From the NCBI RefSeq assembly GCF_020884795.1, contig NZ_BBZF01000021.1, positions 173,349-237,348 of the forward strand: DNA of 64,000 nucleotides. The letters are read 5' to 3'. This stretch comes from Micromonospora okii. GTDB taxonomy: Bacteria; Actinomycetota; Actinomycetes; Mycobacteriales; Micromonosporaceae. This document shows positions 17,855 through 25,489 of the stretch, piece by piece; the stretch's first letter is position 1, and every line of letters starts with the position of its first letter. Under the pieces are notes generated by a model. The model worked only from the letters and a program-made list of their open reading frames with translations. It was not told where the DNA came from and did no database searches. A program made the position numbers and the translations under genes.

Positions 17855-18679
17855 TCAGTCGGGCTTGCGGGCGGTCAGGAGGACGTACCCCAGGGTCGTC
17901 TCCTGGCTGAAGCTGTGGAACCTCGACAGCGTGAGGTCGAACTGCTCCGCCCCGATGTGCGGCTCGGCCTGCTCGCGCAGCGCGGCGAACCGTACCGCCG
18001 CCTTGCCCCACGACGGCCGGGTGTGGGCGCTGACGTCCTCCGTGCTCTGGGGCACGAGCCCGGCCTCGCGGATGTGGGACAGGTACTCGTCGAGGTCGAC
18101 GACCGACAGCACGCCCTTGCTGGCCTCGCGCACGCGGGCTCCGTCGGGCTTCTCCCCGTCCGCGCCCGGGACCAGCAGGAAGTCGGCGATCGCCACCTGG
18201 CCGCCGGGCCGCAGCACCCGGGCCGCCTGCCGGAGCACGTGCCAGCGGTCCGGCATGTGGTGCATGGACTCCATCGCCCAGACGATGTCGAACGACTCGT
18301 CGGGGAACGGCAGGTCCATCGCGTCGGCGAGCTGGAAGGACAGCCGGTCGGCCAGCCCGGCGGAGGCCGCGCGGTCGTTCGCCCGCTGCACCTGCCGCTC
18401 GCTGATCGACACCCCGACGACCTCGATGTCGTGCGCGGTGGCCAGCCTGATGGCCGGCTCACCGATGCCGCAGCCGATGTCGAGCACCCGGCTGCCCGGC
18501 TTGACGGTCAGCATCGCGCTCAGCCTGGCGGTCAGCCGCTCGGTGGCCTCCTCGAGCGACGCGTCGTCGGACGCGTCCTTCCAGTAACCGTGGTGCAGGT
18601 TCTCGCCCCAGATCTGATCGAGCAGATCCGCGAAGGCGTCGTAACCGTGACCGATCTCGGTCGGCGTCGGCTTTGTCAC
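17855..18679 (-). CDS. rif14: SAM-dependent O-methyltransferase (Rif14-like)
   Basis: A 274-aa class I methyltransferase with the SAM motif VLDIGCGIGEP at about residues 65-75, 'DAMDLPFPDESFDIVWAMES' (motifs II/III) and 'VLRPGGQVAIADF'. Length and position directly before the split transketolase match Rif14, which methylates the C-27 hydroxyl of the ansa chain after C-25 acetylation. The GTG start follows GAGGGGGACGT. It lies 64 bases downstream of the second LuxR gene in the same direction, so it may be read through from that promoter; no separate cluster-type promoter is visible in the gap. Confidence 0.85.
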   Translation of the reverse strand: MTKPTPTEIGHGYDAFADLLDQIWGENLHHGYWKDASDDASLEEATERLTARLSAMLTVKPGSRVLDIGCGIGEPAIRLATAHDIEVVGVSISERQVQRANDRAASAGLADRLSFQLADAMDLPFPDESFDIVWAMESMHHMPDRWHVLRQAARVLRPGGQVAIADFLLVPGADGEKPDGARVREASKGVLSVVDLDEYLSHIREAGLVPQSTEDVSAHTRPSWGKAAVRFAALREQAEPHIGAEQFDLTLSRFHSFSQETTLGYVLLTARKPD

Positions 18680-18743
18680 ACGTCCCCCTCAACCATCGTT
18701 TCTGAATTGTTCACGCGCCGTTCCCGTCGGGAAGGCGGCACCG

Positions 18744-20075
18744 TCACACCGATTTCCACTTGGCCGCCAACTCGACCCGCGACGCGACGCTCATCTTCTG
18801 GTACACCTTCCTGAGGTGGAATGCCACGGTGTGCCGGGAGATGAACAACTGCCTGCCGACCTCGTTGTTGGTGTGCCCCTGACTGACGAGTTCCGCGACC
18901 GCGAACTCGGCCTCGGTCAGGCCGTGCGGCAATTGACCGTCACGCTCCACCGCGCGAATGGCGCCGCGCCGCACGCCCAATTCCCGGAGCTTGTTCACCA
19001 CGCGCGACGCGTCGCGCGTGGCGCCGACGGCGGTGTAGCCCTCCAGGGCAGACTCGAAGACGCGGATCGCGTTGTTCCGCTCGGATCGCCGCGCCGACAA
19101 CAGGCCCGCCAGATCCTCGCGCGCGGACGCCCCGCACCACAGATCCGGATACCGCTCCGCCGCCTCCAGCAGGTCGTCGGAATCGCCCTCCAGCAGCCCG
19201 GCGGCGTGCAGCGCCGAGGCCCGCACGACGGCGAATCCCGGCTGTGTGGCGGACGCGGCGCGCGCCGCCGCCACCGTCGCCTCCGCGAGGTCGCGGGCGC
19301 CCAGCGTGCCGCAGGCGCGGACCAGCCAGGAGGCCGCCGCCGGCTCCGACACCAGGAGCTGGCCGAGGACGACGGGGTTGGTGACGATCCCGGCGACGAG
19401 ATCGGCCACGCTCTCCACCCCGCTGCGTGCCGCCAGGGCCTGTGCGGTCACCCAGGCTCCCGCGGCCCGCCCGAAGTAGCCCAGCAGGGCCTCGTCGGTC
19501 AGCTTGTCCACGTAGTGCAGGCAGGAGCGCATGTCCGCCCGGCGCAGCGCGCCGAGCGCCATCACCACGTACCCGGTGGGCAGCAGCGAGCGGGCGCAGC
19601 CGCTGCTCTCCGCGACCAGCAGCCCGGCCTCGACCTCGGCGAGGCCCTCGTCGACGCGGCCCGTGGTGAACAGCAGCTCGCCGCGGATGATGTGCGACGT
19701 CGCCGTGATGCGCTCCGAGCCCGACGTGCCCCGGCGCGCCTCGATGGATTCCAACGCCCGCCAGCCGGCGTCGATCTCCCTGGCCTTGATCAGCAGGGCG
19801 ACGCGCCAGAAGGGGGCCAGCTCGCAGTGCTCGTGGACCTCCTCGCACTGGGCGTCGACGGCCGCCTCGGCGCACCGCAGCCCCACGTCGAGCCGGCCGT
19901 CGCACCACGCCAGGGCGGATTGCCGAAAGAGCCCGGCTGCCTCGCACGAGCCCGGGAGAAAATCATCCAACCGACCGGCAAAGGGGTGCTGAGGAAAGCG
20001 TATCTGCGGTGAGTTTCGGCTTCGGGCGCAGGGAACCTGCGCGCCGACAGACGCCGGTCTCAGCAAAGAAGACAA
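18744..20075 (-). CDS. Short LuxR-family (LAL-like) regulator, copy 2
   Basis: A 443-aa paralogue of the LuxR protein at 7657-9018, alike over its full length including the C-terminal helix-turn-helix ('EVGRQLFISRHTVAFHLRKV') and the N-terminal 'SSLLRP'. The start must be TTG at 20075, preceded by GAGGGAG, because an in-frame TAA lies a short way upstream. It heads the minus tailoring operon and has a cluster-type promoter about 320 bases upstream, so it could be autoregulated. As with copy 1, no ATPase domain is visible. Which copy is the RifZ counterpart cannot be decided here. Confidence 0.8.
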   Translation of the reverse strand: MSSLLRPASVGAQVPCARSRNSPQIRFPQHPFAGRLDDFLPGSCEAAGLFRQSALAWCDGRLDVGLRCAEAAVDAQCEEVHEHCELAPFWRVALLIKAREIDAGWRALESIEARRGTSGSERITATSHIIRGELLFTTGRVDEGLAEVEAGLLVAESSGCARSLLPTGYVVMALGALRRADMRSCLHYVDKLTDEALLGYFGRAAGAWVTAQALAARSGVESVADLVAGIVTNPVVLGQLLVSEPAAASWLVRACGTLGARDLAEATVAAARAASATQPGFAVVRASALHAAGLLEGDSDDLLEAAERYPDLWCGASAREDLAGLLSARRSERNNAIRVFESALEGYTAVGATRDASRVVNKLRELGVRRGAIRAVERDGQLPHGLTEAEFAVAELVSQGHTNNEVGRQLFISRHTVAFHLRKVYQKMSVASRVELAAKWKSV

Positions 20076-20393
20076 CGATCTCTCCCTCGGGCCCCGGCCC
20101 CTCGACGCGATTTACCCGGACGCCAATTCAACTGGCGGCCGATTACCGAAGGCAGCCAAGCGATTACGGACACTACCCGTGGCGAGGCGTCCCGTCCAGA
20201 GGCGTGTCACCACGTCACCGGCGACCGCGTTTCCGCTGACCAAAGGGTCACCCTCGGGAAGCCACGACTCAAAAAGGAACACATTGCCCAACGCCTTTCA
20301 ACCTCGGGCAAACATTGACCTCCGTAACACTGCACAGCACCCGTAACGACATCTGACAAAGATTGACGACGAGGCGGCCGTCGGCTCTTCCTC
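20076..20393 (-). other. Long predicted leader of LuxR copy 2
   Basis: About 310 bases between the predicted -10 at 20394-20399 and the TTG start. It is less GC-rich than its surroundings, with no good open frame. Unless a second promoter exists closer to the gene, this would be an unusually long 5' untranslated region. I see no recognisable riboswitch. Confidence 0.4.
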
Positions 20394-20437
20394 AGGCTAG
20401 GACGGGCCCGCCCGCCGGGCATCCCCCAACCTGACAG
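20394..20437 (-). promoter_or_regulatory. RifZ-like box plus -10, toward LuxR copy 2 / tailoring operon
   Basis: Read on the minus strand: CTGTC-AGGTTGGG-GGATG (20437-20420), exactly 20 bases, then TAGCCT (20399-20394). It is paired back to back with the box at 20463-20480, with 25 bases between them, so one intergenic region serves both directions. Confidence 0.65.
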
Positions 20438-20462
20438 GGCCCGCCCCGGCAGCCGGCCGAGA

Positions 20463-20507
20463 CTATCCACGTTGGTGATGGCCCCGGCGAACCCCGTGGG
20501 CAAGCCT
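20463..20507 (+). promoter_or_regulatory. RifZ-like box, rif20-aminotransferase promoter
   Basis: CTATC-CACGTTGG-TGATG at 20463-20480, then 21 bases, then AAGCCT (20502-20507) as a weak -10. The box core GTTGG-TGATG is shared with the glycosyltransferase box at 25255-25272. The GTG start of the acyltransferase lies 64 bases after the box. Confidence 0.55.
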
Positions 20508-20544
20508 GATCATGCTCGGAACGCATGCTGACTGGAGGCGATCT

Positions 20545-21762
20545 GTGACAAGGGCCGGAATCCGGCGTCCGCTGGCACCCAGCGAGAAGATCCACGCCGG
20601 CAGGGAGGCGTACATCGGATACACGGTGCGCGCCGTCGGCCGGCTGGACGAGGCTGCCCTGGCCGCCGCCTACGAGGCCGTGTGCCGCTCATATCCCCAG
20701 CTCACGGCCCGGATCGACACCGACGACGACGGGCCCGTCCTGGCCGGGTCCGACGCCCGGCCGCAGGTCGGCTTCCGCGACGGCGACCTCGACCGGCCGC
20801 TGACCGGCCTGGAGTTGGACCAGCGCCGGTCGCTGAGCGCGCTGCACGTCGTGCGCGACGGCGACGAGGCGAGCGTGTGCCTGGCCGTCCAGCACAGCAT
20901 CGCCGACGCCCACCACGCCATCGAGGTGCTGACGGCGCTCTGGTCCGGCTACACCGACCTGGTCGACGGCGTCCCCGTCGACCTGCCCCGCCACCCGTAC
21001 CCCCGGTCGCTGGAGGACCTGCTGGCCGAACGCGGCATCCACCCGGCCGCGCCCGCCCCGGCGGCGGCCCCGGCTCCGTCGCCGCGCCAGCCGGCGCCCC
21101 CGCCGGAGCCGGTCGTCCGGCACGTCGTGCAGCACCGCCTGAGCACGGCGCAGACGGCGGCGCTGGTCGAACGCGCCCACCGCGAGCACGTGACGGTCAA
21201 CGGCCTGCTGTCGGGCGCCATCCTGCTCGCCGAGGCCGAGATCCGCGGCCTGCCGCTGACGGACCTGCTGTACCGGTACACGGTGAACCTGCGCAGCCGC
21301 CTCACTCCGCCGGTCGGCGCGACCGAGGGCACGGTCGTGCTCGGCGGCGTGGGTTTCCGGGCCACCGACGCGGTCGCGCCCGACGCCGTCGCCATCGGTC
21401 GGGCCATCGGGGAGCAACTGCGCGCCGGGCTCGCCGACGGTTCCATCCAGCGCAGCCTCCTCGACATGCTCAGCGGGCCGGGGCCCGCGGCGCGCCCCTG
21501 GGAGCAGGGCCCCGCCCCCGCCGTGGTCAGCATGATGAACTGGGGCGTCCTGCCGCCGATGCGGACGCCCGCCGGCCTGCGGCTGACGAACTTCCACTCC
21601 GCCTCCCGAATCCGGGAGGCCGTGGCCCTCGGCGGCTACGTGGTGAGCACGTTCGACGGACGGGTCGGCATCGACCTGGCGTGGCCCGACGGCGACCCGG
21701 AGCTGCCGAGGCGCATCGACCTCCTGCGCGAACAGCTCGGTCGGGTGACCCGTGACCGGTGA
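20545..21762 (+). CDS. rif20: PapA5-type O-acyltransferase (Rif20-like)
   Basis: A 405-aa enzyme of the condensation/PapA superfamily. The catalytic pattern HxxxD is present as 'VQHSIADAHH' (His117, Asp121), lacking the usual doubled His and trailing Gly of HHxxxDG, as in several PapA relatives. The C-terminal half contains the latch region ('MMNWGVLPPM' and 'FDGRVGIDLAWPDG'). GTG 20545 is chosen over ATG 20512 because GGAGG lies six bases before it. In rifamycin biosynthesis Rif20 transfers acetyl from acetyl-CoA to the C-25 hydroxyl. It begins a + operon with the aminotransferase 33 bases downstream. Confidence 0.85.
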   Translation: MTRAGIRRPLAPSEKIHAGREAYIGYTVRAVGRLDEAALAAAYEAVCRSYPQLTARIDTDDDGPVLAGSDARPQVGFRDGDLDRPLTGLELDQRRSLSALHVVRDGDEASVCLAVQHSIADAHHAIEVLTALWSGYTDLVDGVPVDLPRHPYPRSLEDLLAERGIHPAAPAPAAAPAPSPRQPAPPPEPVVRHVVQHRLSTAQTAALVERAHREHVTVNGLLSGAILLAEAEIRGLPLTDLLYRYTVNLRSRLTPPVGATEGTVVLGGVGFRATDAVAPDAVAIGRAIGEQLRAGLADGSIQRSLLDMLSGPGPAARPWEQGPAPAVVSMMNWGVLPPMRTPAGLRLTNFHSASRIREAVALGGYVVSTFDGRVGIDLAWPDGDPELPRRIDLLREQLGRVTRDR

Positions 21763-21795
21763 CGTCAGAAATCGAGGGCCAGGAGGACTCCCATC

Positions 21796-23118
21796 GTGAC
21801 CACGACCGTGAACAAGACCGCGGGCACGTCGCAGCTACTGGCGGCGCGGTTGCAGATCGCGCCCATCCCCTACAGCCACGCCTACGGCTCGTGGATCTTC
21901 GCCTCCGACGGGCGGCGCTACCTCGACGCGTGCAGCGGGATCGTCAACGTGAACATCGGCCACGCCCACCCCACGGTGGTCGAGGCGCTGCGGGACCAGG
22001 TGGGCATCTGCACGTACGCCAGCCCCGGCACGTTCGCGCCGACCGAGATGGAGCAGTTGGCCGCCGCCACGGCGCGGGCCGTGCACCGGCCGGACGACCG
22101 GGTCATGTTCACCCCCACCGGCACCTCGGCCACGGAGGCCGCCATCGCCCTGGCGCGGCTGACGCAACGGGCGCGCGGGGAGGCGGGCCGCCACAAGGTG
22201 CTGACCGCCTCGCTGGGCTACCACGGCAACAGCGCGTTCGTGCTCGCCCTGTCCGGTCACCGCTCCCGGCGGCCGCACCCGGACGACAGCTTCGGCATCG
22301 GGCCCGCCTTCGACCCGCCCTACCCCGGCCAGCACGTCGGCTGCCCGTTCCCCACCTGCCGGGACGAGTGCGCGCGGGTCGTGCGCGAGGCCATCGTGGC
22401 CGCCGGGCCGGAGAGCGTCGCCGCGGTGCTGGTGGAGACCGTCAACGGCACGACCGGGGGCGGATACGTGCCGCCGGCCGGATACCTGCGGGCGGTGCGC
22501 GAGATCTGCGACGAGTACGGCGTCCTCGTCATCCACGACGAGGTGCTCACCGGGCTCGGCCGCACCGGGCTGCCGCTGGGCTCGCACCACACGCCGGGCG
22601 CGGACGCGGACATCGTCACCCTGGCGAAGGGGCTCGGCGCCGGGTTCATCCCCCTGGCCGCCACGACGATCGCGCCGGAGCTGGTCGAGGAGATCGCGTC
22701 GAGCGGCAGGTGGCTGCCGCTGATGGGCACGATGTCGGCGACCCCGCTCCAGGGACGGGTCGGGCTCGCGGTGCTGTCGGTGCTGGACGAGATCGGCGCC
22801 CTCGACCGCGACCAGGTGCGCGGCGCGGCCGTGGGCAAGCTCGTGGCCGAGGCGACGCGGGGCGCTCCGATGGTCTCCGACGTGCGCGGCCTCGGCTACT
22901 TCCACGGCATCGAGCTCGCCCGGGGCACCCTCAGCGACGCGCTGCGGATCACCAGGAGCAACGGCCTGCTGCTGTACCCCTTCGTCGGCTGGCACCCCGA
23001 CGGCAGCGGCGAGGGGCTGCTGGTCGCGCCCCCGCTGAACGCCACGGACGCCGAACTGGACTTCCTCGGCGGCGCGCTGCGCGCGTCGCTGGACGAGCTG
23101 GGCGAGCGCGCGAACTGA
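21796..23118 (+). CDS. Class III PLP-dependent aminotransferase
   Basis: A 440-aa fold type I enzyme that would move an amino group between an amine and a keto acid or aldehyde. The features are the substrate-binding start 'GSWIFASDGRRYLDACSGI', 'HDEVLTGLGRTG' with the Asp that pairs with the pyridine nitrogen, and 'VTLAKGLGAG' with Lys278 as Schiff base. AGGAGG precedes the GTG. It follows the acyltransferase behind a cluster-type promoter, so it belongs to the regulon. I know no class III aminotransferase step in rifamycin B formation. Possible roles are an amino sugar, a side chain or removal of an amine. The substrate is unknown. Confidence 0.8.
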   Translation: MTTTVNKTAGTSQLLAARLQIAPIPYSHAYGSWIFASDGRRYLDACSGIVNVNIGHAHPTVVEALRDQVGICTYASPGTFAPTEMEQLAAATARAVHRPDDRVMFTPTGTSATEAAIALARLTQRARGEAGRHKVLTASLGYHGNSAFVLALSGHRSRRPHPDDSFGIGPAFDPPYPGQHVGCPFPTCRDECARVVREAIVAAGPESVAAVLVETVNGTTGGGYVPPAGYLRAVREICDEYGVLVIHDEVLTGLGRTGLPLGSHHTPGADADIVTLAKGLGAGFIPLAATTIAPELVEEIASSGRWLPLMGTMSATPLQGRVGLAVLSVLDEIGALDRDQVRGAAVGKLVAEATRGAPMVSDVRGLGYFHGIELARGTLSDALRITRSNGLLLYPFVGWHPDGSGEGLLVAPPLNATDAELDFLGGALRASLDELGERAN

Positions 23119-23132
23119 CCCGTCGCACGACA

Positions 23133-23174
23133 GACAGCGAAGGCCCGGGAGCGTTCTCCCGGGCCTTCGCTGTC
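23133..23174. terminator. Bidirectional terminator, perfect 19-bp stem
   Basis: GACAGCGAAGGCCCGGGAG pairs perfectly with its complement across a CGTT loop (23133-23151 with 23156-23174). It separates the convergent aminotransferase (+) and epimerase (-) genes, ending both transcripts. Confidence 0.85.
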
Positions 23175-23261
23175 ATAGGGGCCCTGCCGCGAATGCCGGC
23201 CGCGCCGTCCCGCCGTCCCGGAGCGGGTCGGCCGCGCCCGCCACGACCGCGGGCGGGCCCA

Positions 23262-24041
23262 CTACGACGGCAGCCGGGCCGAGGGTGAGCGCCACAGCGC
23301 CGCCCTCGTCTGCCTCGCCCGTCGCCGCGACGTCCGCCAGGCCATGCTCCGCGGCTGCGACCGGGCGTGGGCGTCCACCACGTCGACCGGCTGCCGGCGG
23401 GCGTCGAGGAGCGCCCTGCACGCGTCGTAGCTCGGCAGCAGGCCCCGCTCGGCCGCCTCGCGCAGCGTCGGCGCGGCGGCGTCGCGGTCGGACAGGATGG
23501 GGGTGCCGGCGAACGCGAGGGGCAGGCCGATCTCCGGGTCCAGCGGGTGCACGGTGACGACGTCGCGCGGCTCGTAGAGCCCGGAGAGCTGGTACTGGAC
23601 GCAGGTGTCGTCGTCCAGCGCCAGGAAGGCGTGCCCGAGCCCCTCCTCGACGTAGACCGAGGAGGCGTCCCGTCCGTCGAGGACGATCATGTCCCACTGC
23701 CCGAAGGTCGGCGAGCCCGTCCGCACGTCGACGACGAAGTCGAGCATCGACCCGCGCAGGCACATGACGAGCTTGGCCAGGCCCGGCGGGACGGCCGCGC
23801 CGTGCACGCCGCGCAGGACGTTGCGCCGGGAGGTCGAGTAGTTGGTCTGGGCCATCCTCGGCCGGTACCCGAGCACCTCGGTCAGCACGTCCTCGCGGTA
23901 GACCTCGAAGAAGTCGCCCCGCTCGTCGGGGAACGACCGGGACGAGACGAGGTAGGCGCCGCTGATGGTGAGCGGGCGTACGGTCATGCTCCGGGTGCTG
24001 AGGCCGGCGGGCCGGTCCCGGCGGACGGGCGGCTCAGGCAC
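23262..24041 (-). CDS. dTDP-4-keto-6-deoxyhexose 3,5-epimerase-like protein (RmlC family)
   Basis: A 259-aa cupin epimerase that would invert C5 and/or C3 of an NDP-4-keto sugar. Family marks are 'FPDERGDFFEVYREDV', 'NVLRGVH' (catalytic His equivalent to RmlC His62/63), 'VEEGLGHAFLALDDDTCVQY' and 'YEPRDVVTVHPLDPEIGLPL'. The GTG at 24041 overlaps the glycosyltransferase stop and has GGGGA upstream; an internal ATG at 23987 begins where most homologues begin. The last ~42 residues are Arg/Ser-rich and unlike the family, which normally ends near 'RALLDARRQ', so the native stop may have been lost. It is cotranscribed with the glycosyltransferase. Confidence 0.8.
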   Translation of the reverse strand: MPEPPVRRDRPAGLSTRSMTVRPLTISGAYLVSSRSFPDERGDFFEVYREDVLTEVLGYRPRMAQTNYSTSRRNVLRGVHGAAVPPGLAKLVMCLRGSMLDFVVDVRTGSPTFGQWDMIVLDGRDASSVYVEEGLGHAFLALDDDTCVQYQLSGLYEPRDVVTVHPLDPEIGLPLAFAGTPILSDRDAAAPTLREAAERGLLPSYDACRALLDARRQPVDVVDAHARSQPRSMAWRTSRRRARQTRAALWRSPSARLPS

Positions 24042-25197
24042 GGCGTCCCCGGGGCGCGTCGCGGACGAGCCGCTCGATGTGGCGGGCCACCTCGGACGGC
24101 AGCGGCAGGGCGGCGATCTCCCGCGCCAGCTCGGCGGCGGCCGCGGCGTACGACGGGTTGGAGATCATCTCCTGGCAGCTCTTGGCGATGGCGTCGCTCG
24201 TGGCCTCCTCCGGGGTGAGCACGATCGCGGCGCCGGTCGCGGCGAGGCGGTTGGCCATCTCGGTCTGCCGCCACATGCCGGGGTCGGGGATCAGGATCTG
24301 GGGCACCCCGAAGCTCAGCGCCGTCATCATCGTGCTGCCGCCGGTCTGGTGCACGAGGACGTCACAGGTGGGGGCGAGGATGTCCAGGGGGATCCAGCCC
24401 GTCCGGATGCCGCTCACCCGCTCGCTCAGTAGGGTCGCGGCCTCGTTCTGCACCGGCACCACCACCTCCGCGTCGACGGCGGTGACGTTCTCCACGATTT
24501 GCTGGAGGAAGTCCAGCTCGTTGTGGCGCATGACGCCGGTGCCGATGGTCACGCCGACCCGGGCGTCCGCGCCCCGGGTGTACATCCACGGCTCCAGGCG
24601 GCACTGGGAGTTGCCCGGGATCCAGCGCATCATCTGCGCGGGGGCGGCGTCCGGCAGGAGCAGGCTCGGCGGCGTGATCTCGATCATCATGTCCGGCTCG
24701 GGGAGCCCGTCCAGGCCCAGCTCCGCCAGCCGCTCGCCCAGCTCCTCGGTCGCCCCGCGGTCCATCTCCGACGCGTCGTTGATGTCCCACGCGTGGCGCA
24801 CGTAGGGGACACCGAGGCGGGTCGCCAGCAGCGGGGCGGCGTAGGCGTTCACGCCGCCGACGACGACGTCCGGCCGCCAGTCCTCGGCGAACGCCAGCAG
24901 GGCGTCGAGGGTCACGGCCTCCAGTCGGGCGTACCACCGGCCCGTCAGGCGCTCCCGCTCGATCGGCACGTCGGGGATCTGCGGCATCTTGCCGTCGGGC
25001 GAGATGATCTTCTCCGCGGGCAGGTCCGGGTCGGTGATCGGCACGGCGGGGAAGCCGACGCCCACGATGGTCGGGACCATCTCCTCCAGGCAGGAGGTCA
25101 TCATCACCTGATGCCCCGCGTCACGCAGGGCCGCCCCGAGCGGAACGTGGCTGAATACCGTGGACGGGCTGGGACCGGCGCAAACGATGACCTTCAA
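24034..25197 (-). CDS. GT-B glycosyltransferase, antibiotic deoxysugar type
   Basis: A 387-aa family 1 glycosyltransferase related to macrolide enzymes. The N-terminal domain begins 'KVIVCAGPSPSTVFSHVPLG'. The C-terminal nucleotide-sugar site reads 'TCDVLVHQTGGSTMMTALSF', followed by 'GVPQILIPDPGMWRQTEMANRL'; the usual HHGGxGT is replaced by HQTGGST. The TTG start at 25197 follows GGGGAGG by five bases; an in-frame ATG seven codons upstream has no such site. A cluster-type promoter lies 58 bases upstream. It would attach a deoxysugar to the ansamycin. Amycolatopsis has a comparable gene although rifamycin B is not glycosylated, so activity here is uncertain. Confidence 0.85.
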   Translation of the reverse strand: MKVIVCAGPSPSTVFSHVPLGAALRDAGHQVMMTSCLEEMVPTIVGVGFPAVPITDPDLPAEKIISPDGKMPQIPDVPIERERLTGRWYARLEAVTLDALLAFAEDWRPDVVVGGVNAYAAPLLATRLGVPYVRHAWDINDASEMDRGATEELGERLAELGLDGLPEPDMMIEITPPSLLLPDAAPAQMMRWIPGNSQCRLEPWMYTRGADARVGVTIGTGVMRHNELDFLQQIVENVTAVDAEVVVPVQNEAATLLSERVSGIRTGWIPLDILAPTCDVLVHQTGGSTMMTALSFGVPQILIPDPGMWRQTEMANRLAATGAAIVLTPEEATSDAIAKSCQEMISNPSYAAAAAELAREIAALPLPSEVARHIERLVRDAPRGRRA

Positions 25198-25228
25198 GGA
25201 GTCCTCCCCTGCTCTCAAGATGGATCAA

Positions 25229-25272
25229 AGTCTGCCGACGCGGCATCCCGGGGTCATCACCAACGCGGGTAG
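25229..25272 (-). promoter_or_regulatory. RifZ-like box plus -10, glycosyltransferase operon promoter
   Basis: On the minus strand: CTACC-CGCGTTGG-TGATG (25272-25255), 20 bases, then CAGACT (25234-25229). The CTACC half is perfect; the GGATG half has one change. It stands back to back with the box at 25296-25313, 23 bases apart, nearly the geometry of the 20.4-kb pair. Confidence 0.65.
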
Positions 25273-25295
25273 TTTCGCCCCGGACGGCCCGTTCC

Positions 25296-25339
25296 CTACC
25301 AGGTTGGGGGATCTCGTGTCGGCCCGACGCCTCTAGCAT
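25296..25339 (+). promoter_or_regulatory. RifZ-like box plus -10, 3,4-dehydratase promoter
   Basis: CTACC-AGGTTGGG-GGATC at 25296-25313, exactly 20 bases, then TAGCAT at 25334-25339. The central octamer is identical to that at 20420-20437 and one base from that at 9409-9426. The leader to the ATG at 25490 is about 145 bases. Confidence 0.7.
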
Positions 25340-25489
25340 GTCGGGCAAGAGATTCGAAGCGCCGCGCGGCGCTTCCGGTGAGCCGGAACCGGGTGGACCC
25401 TTCTGCCACCGTCCGCCCCGTGGCCGCCGTCAGGAGACTCCAGCACCAGGTTTCAGCGACAGCCCGCCTTCGACCGTAGGGGACACGAC

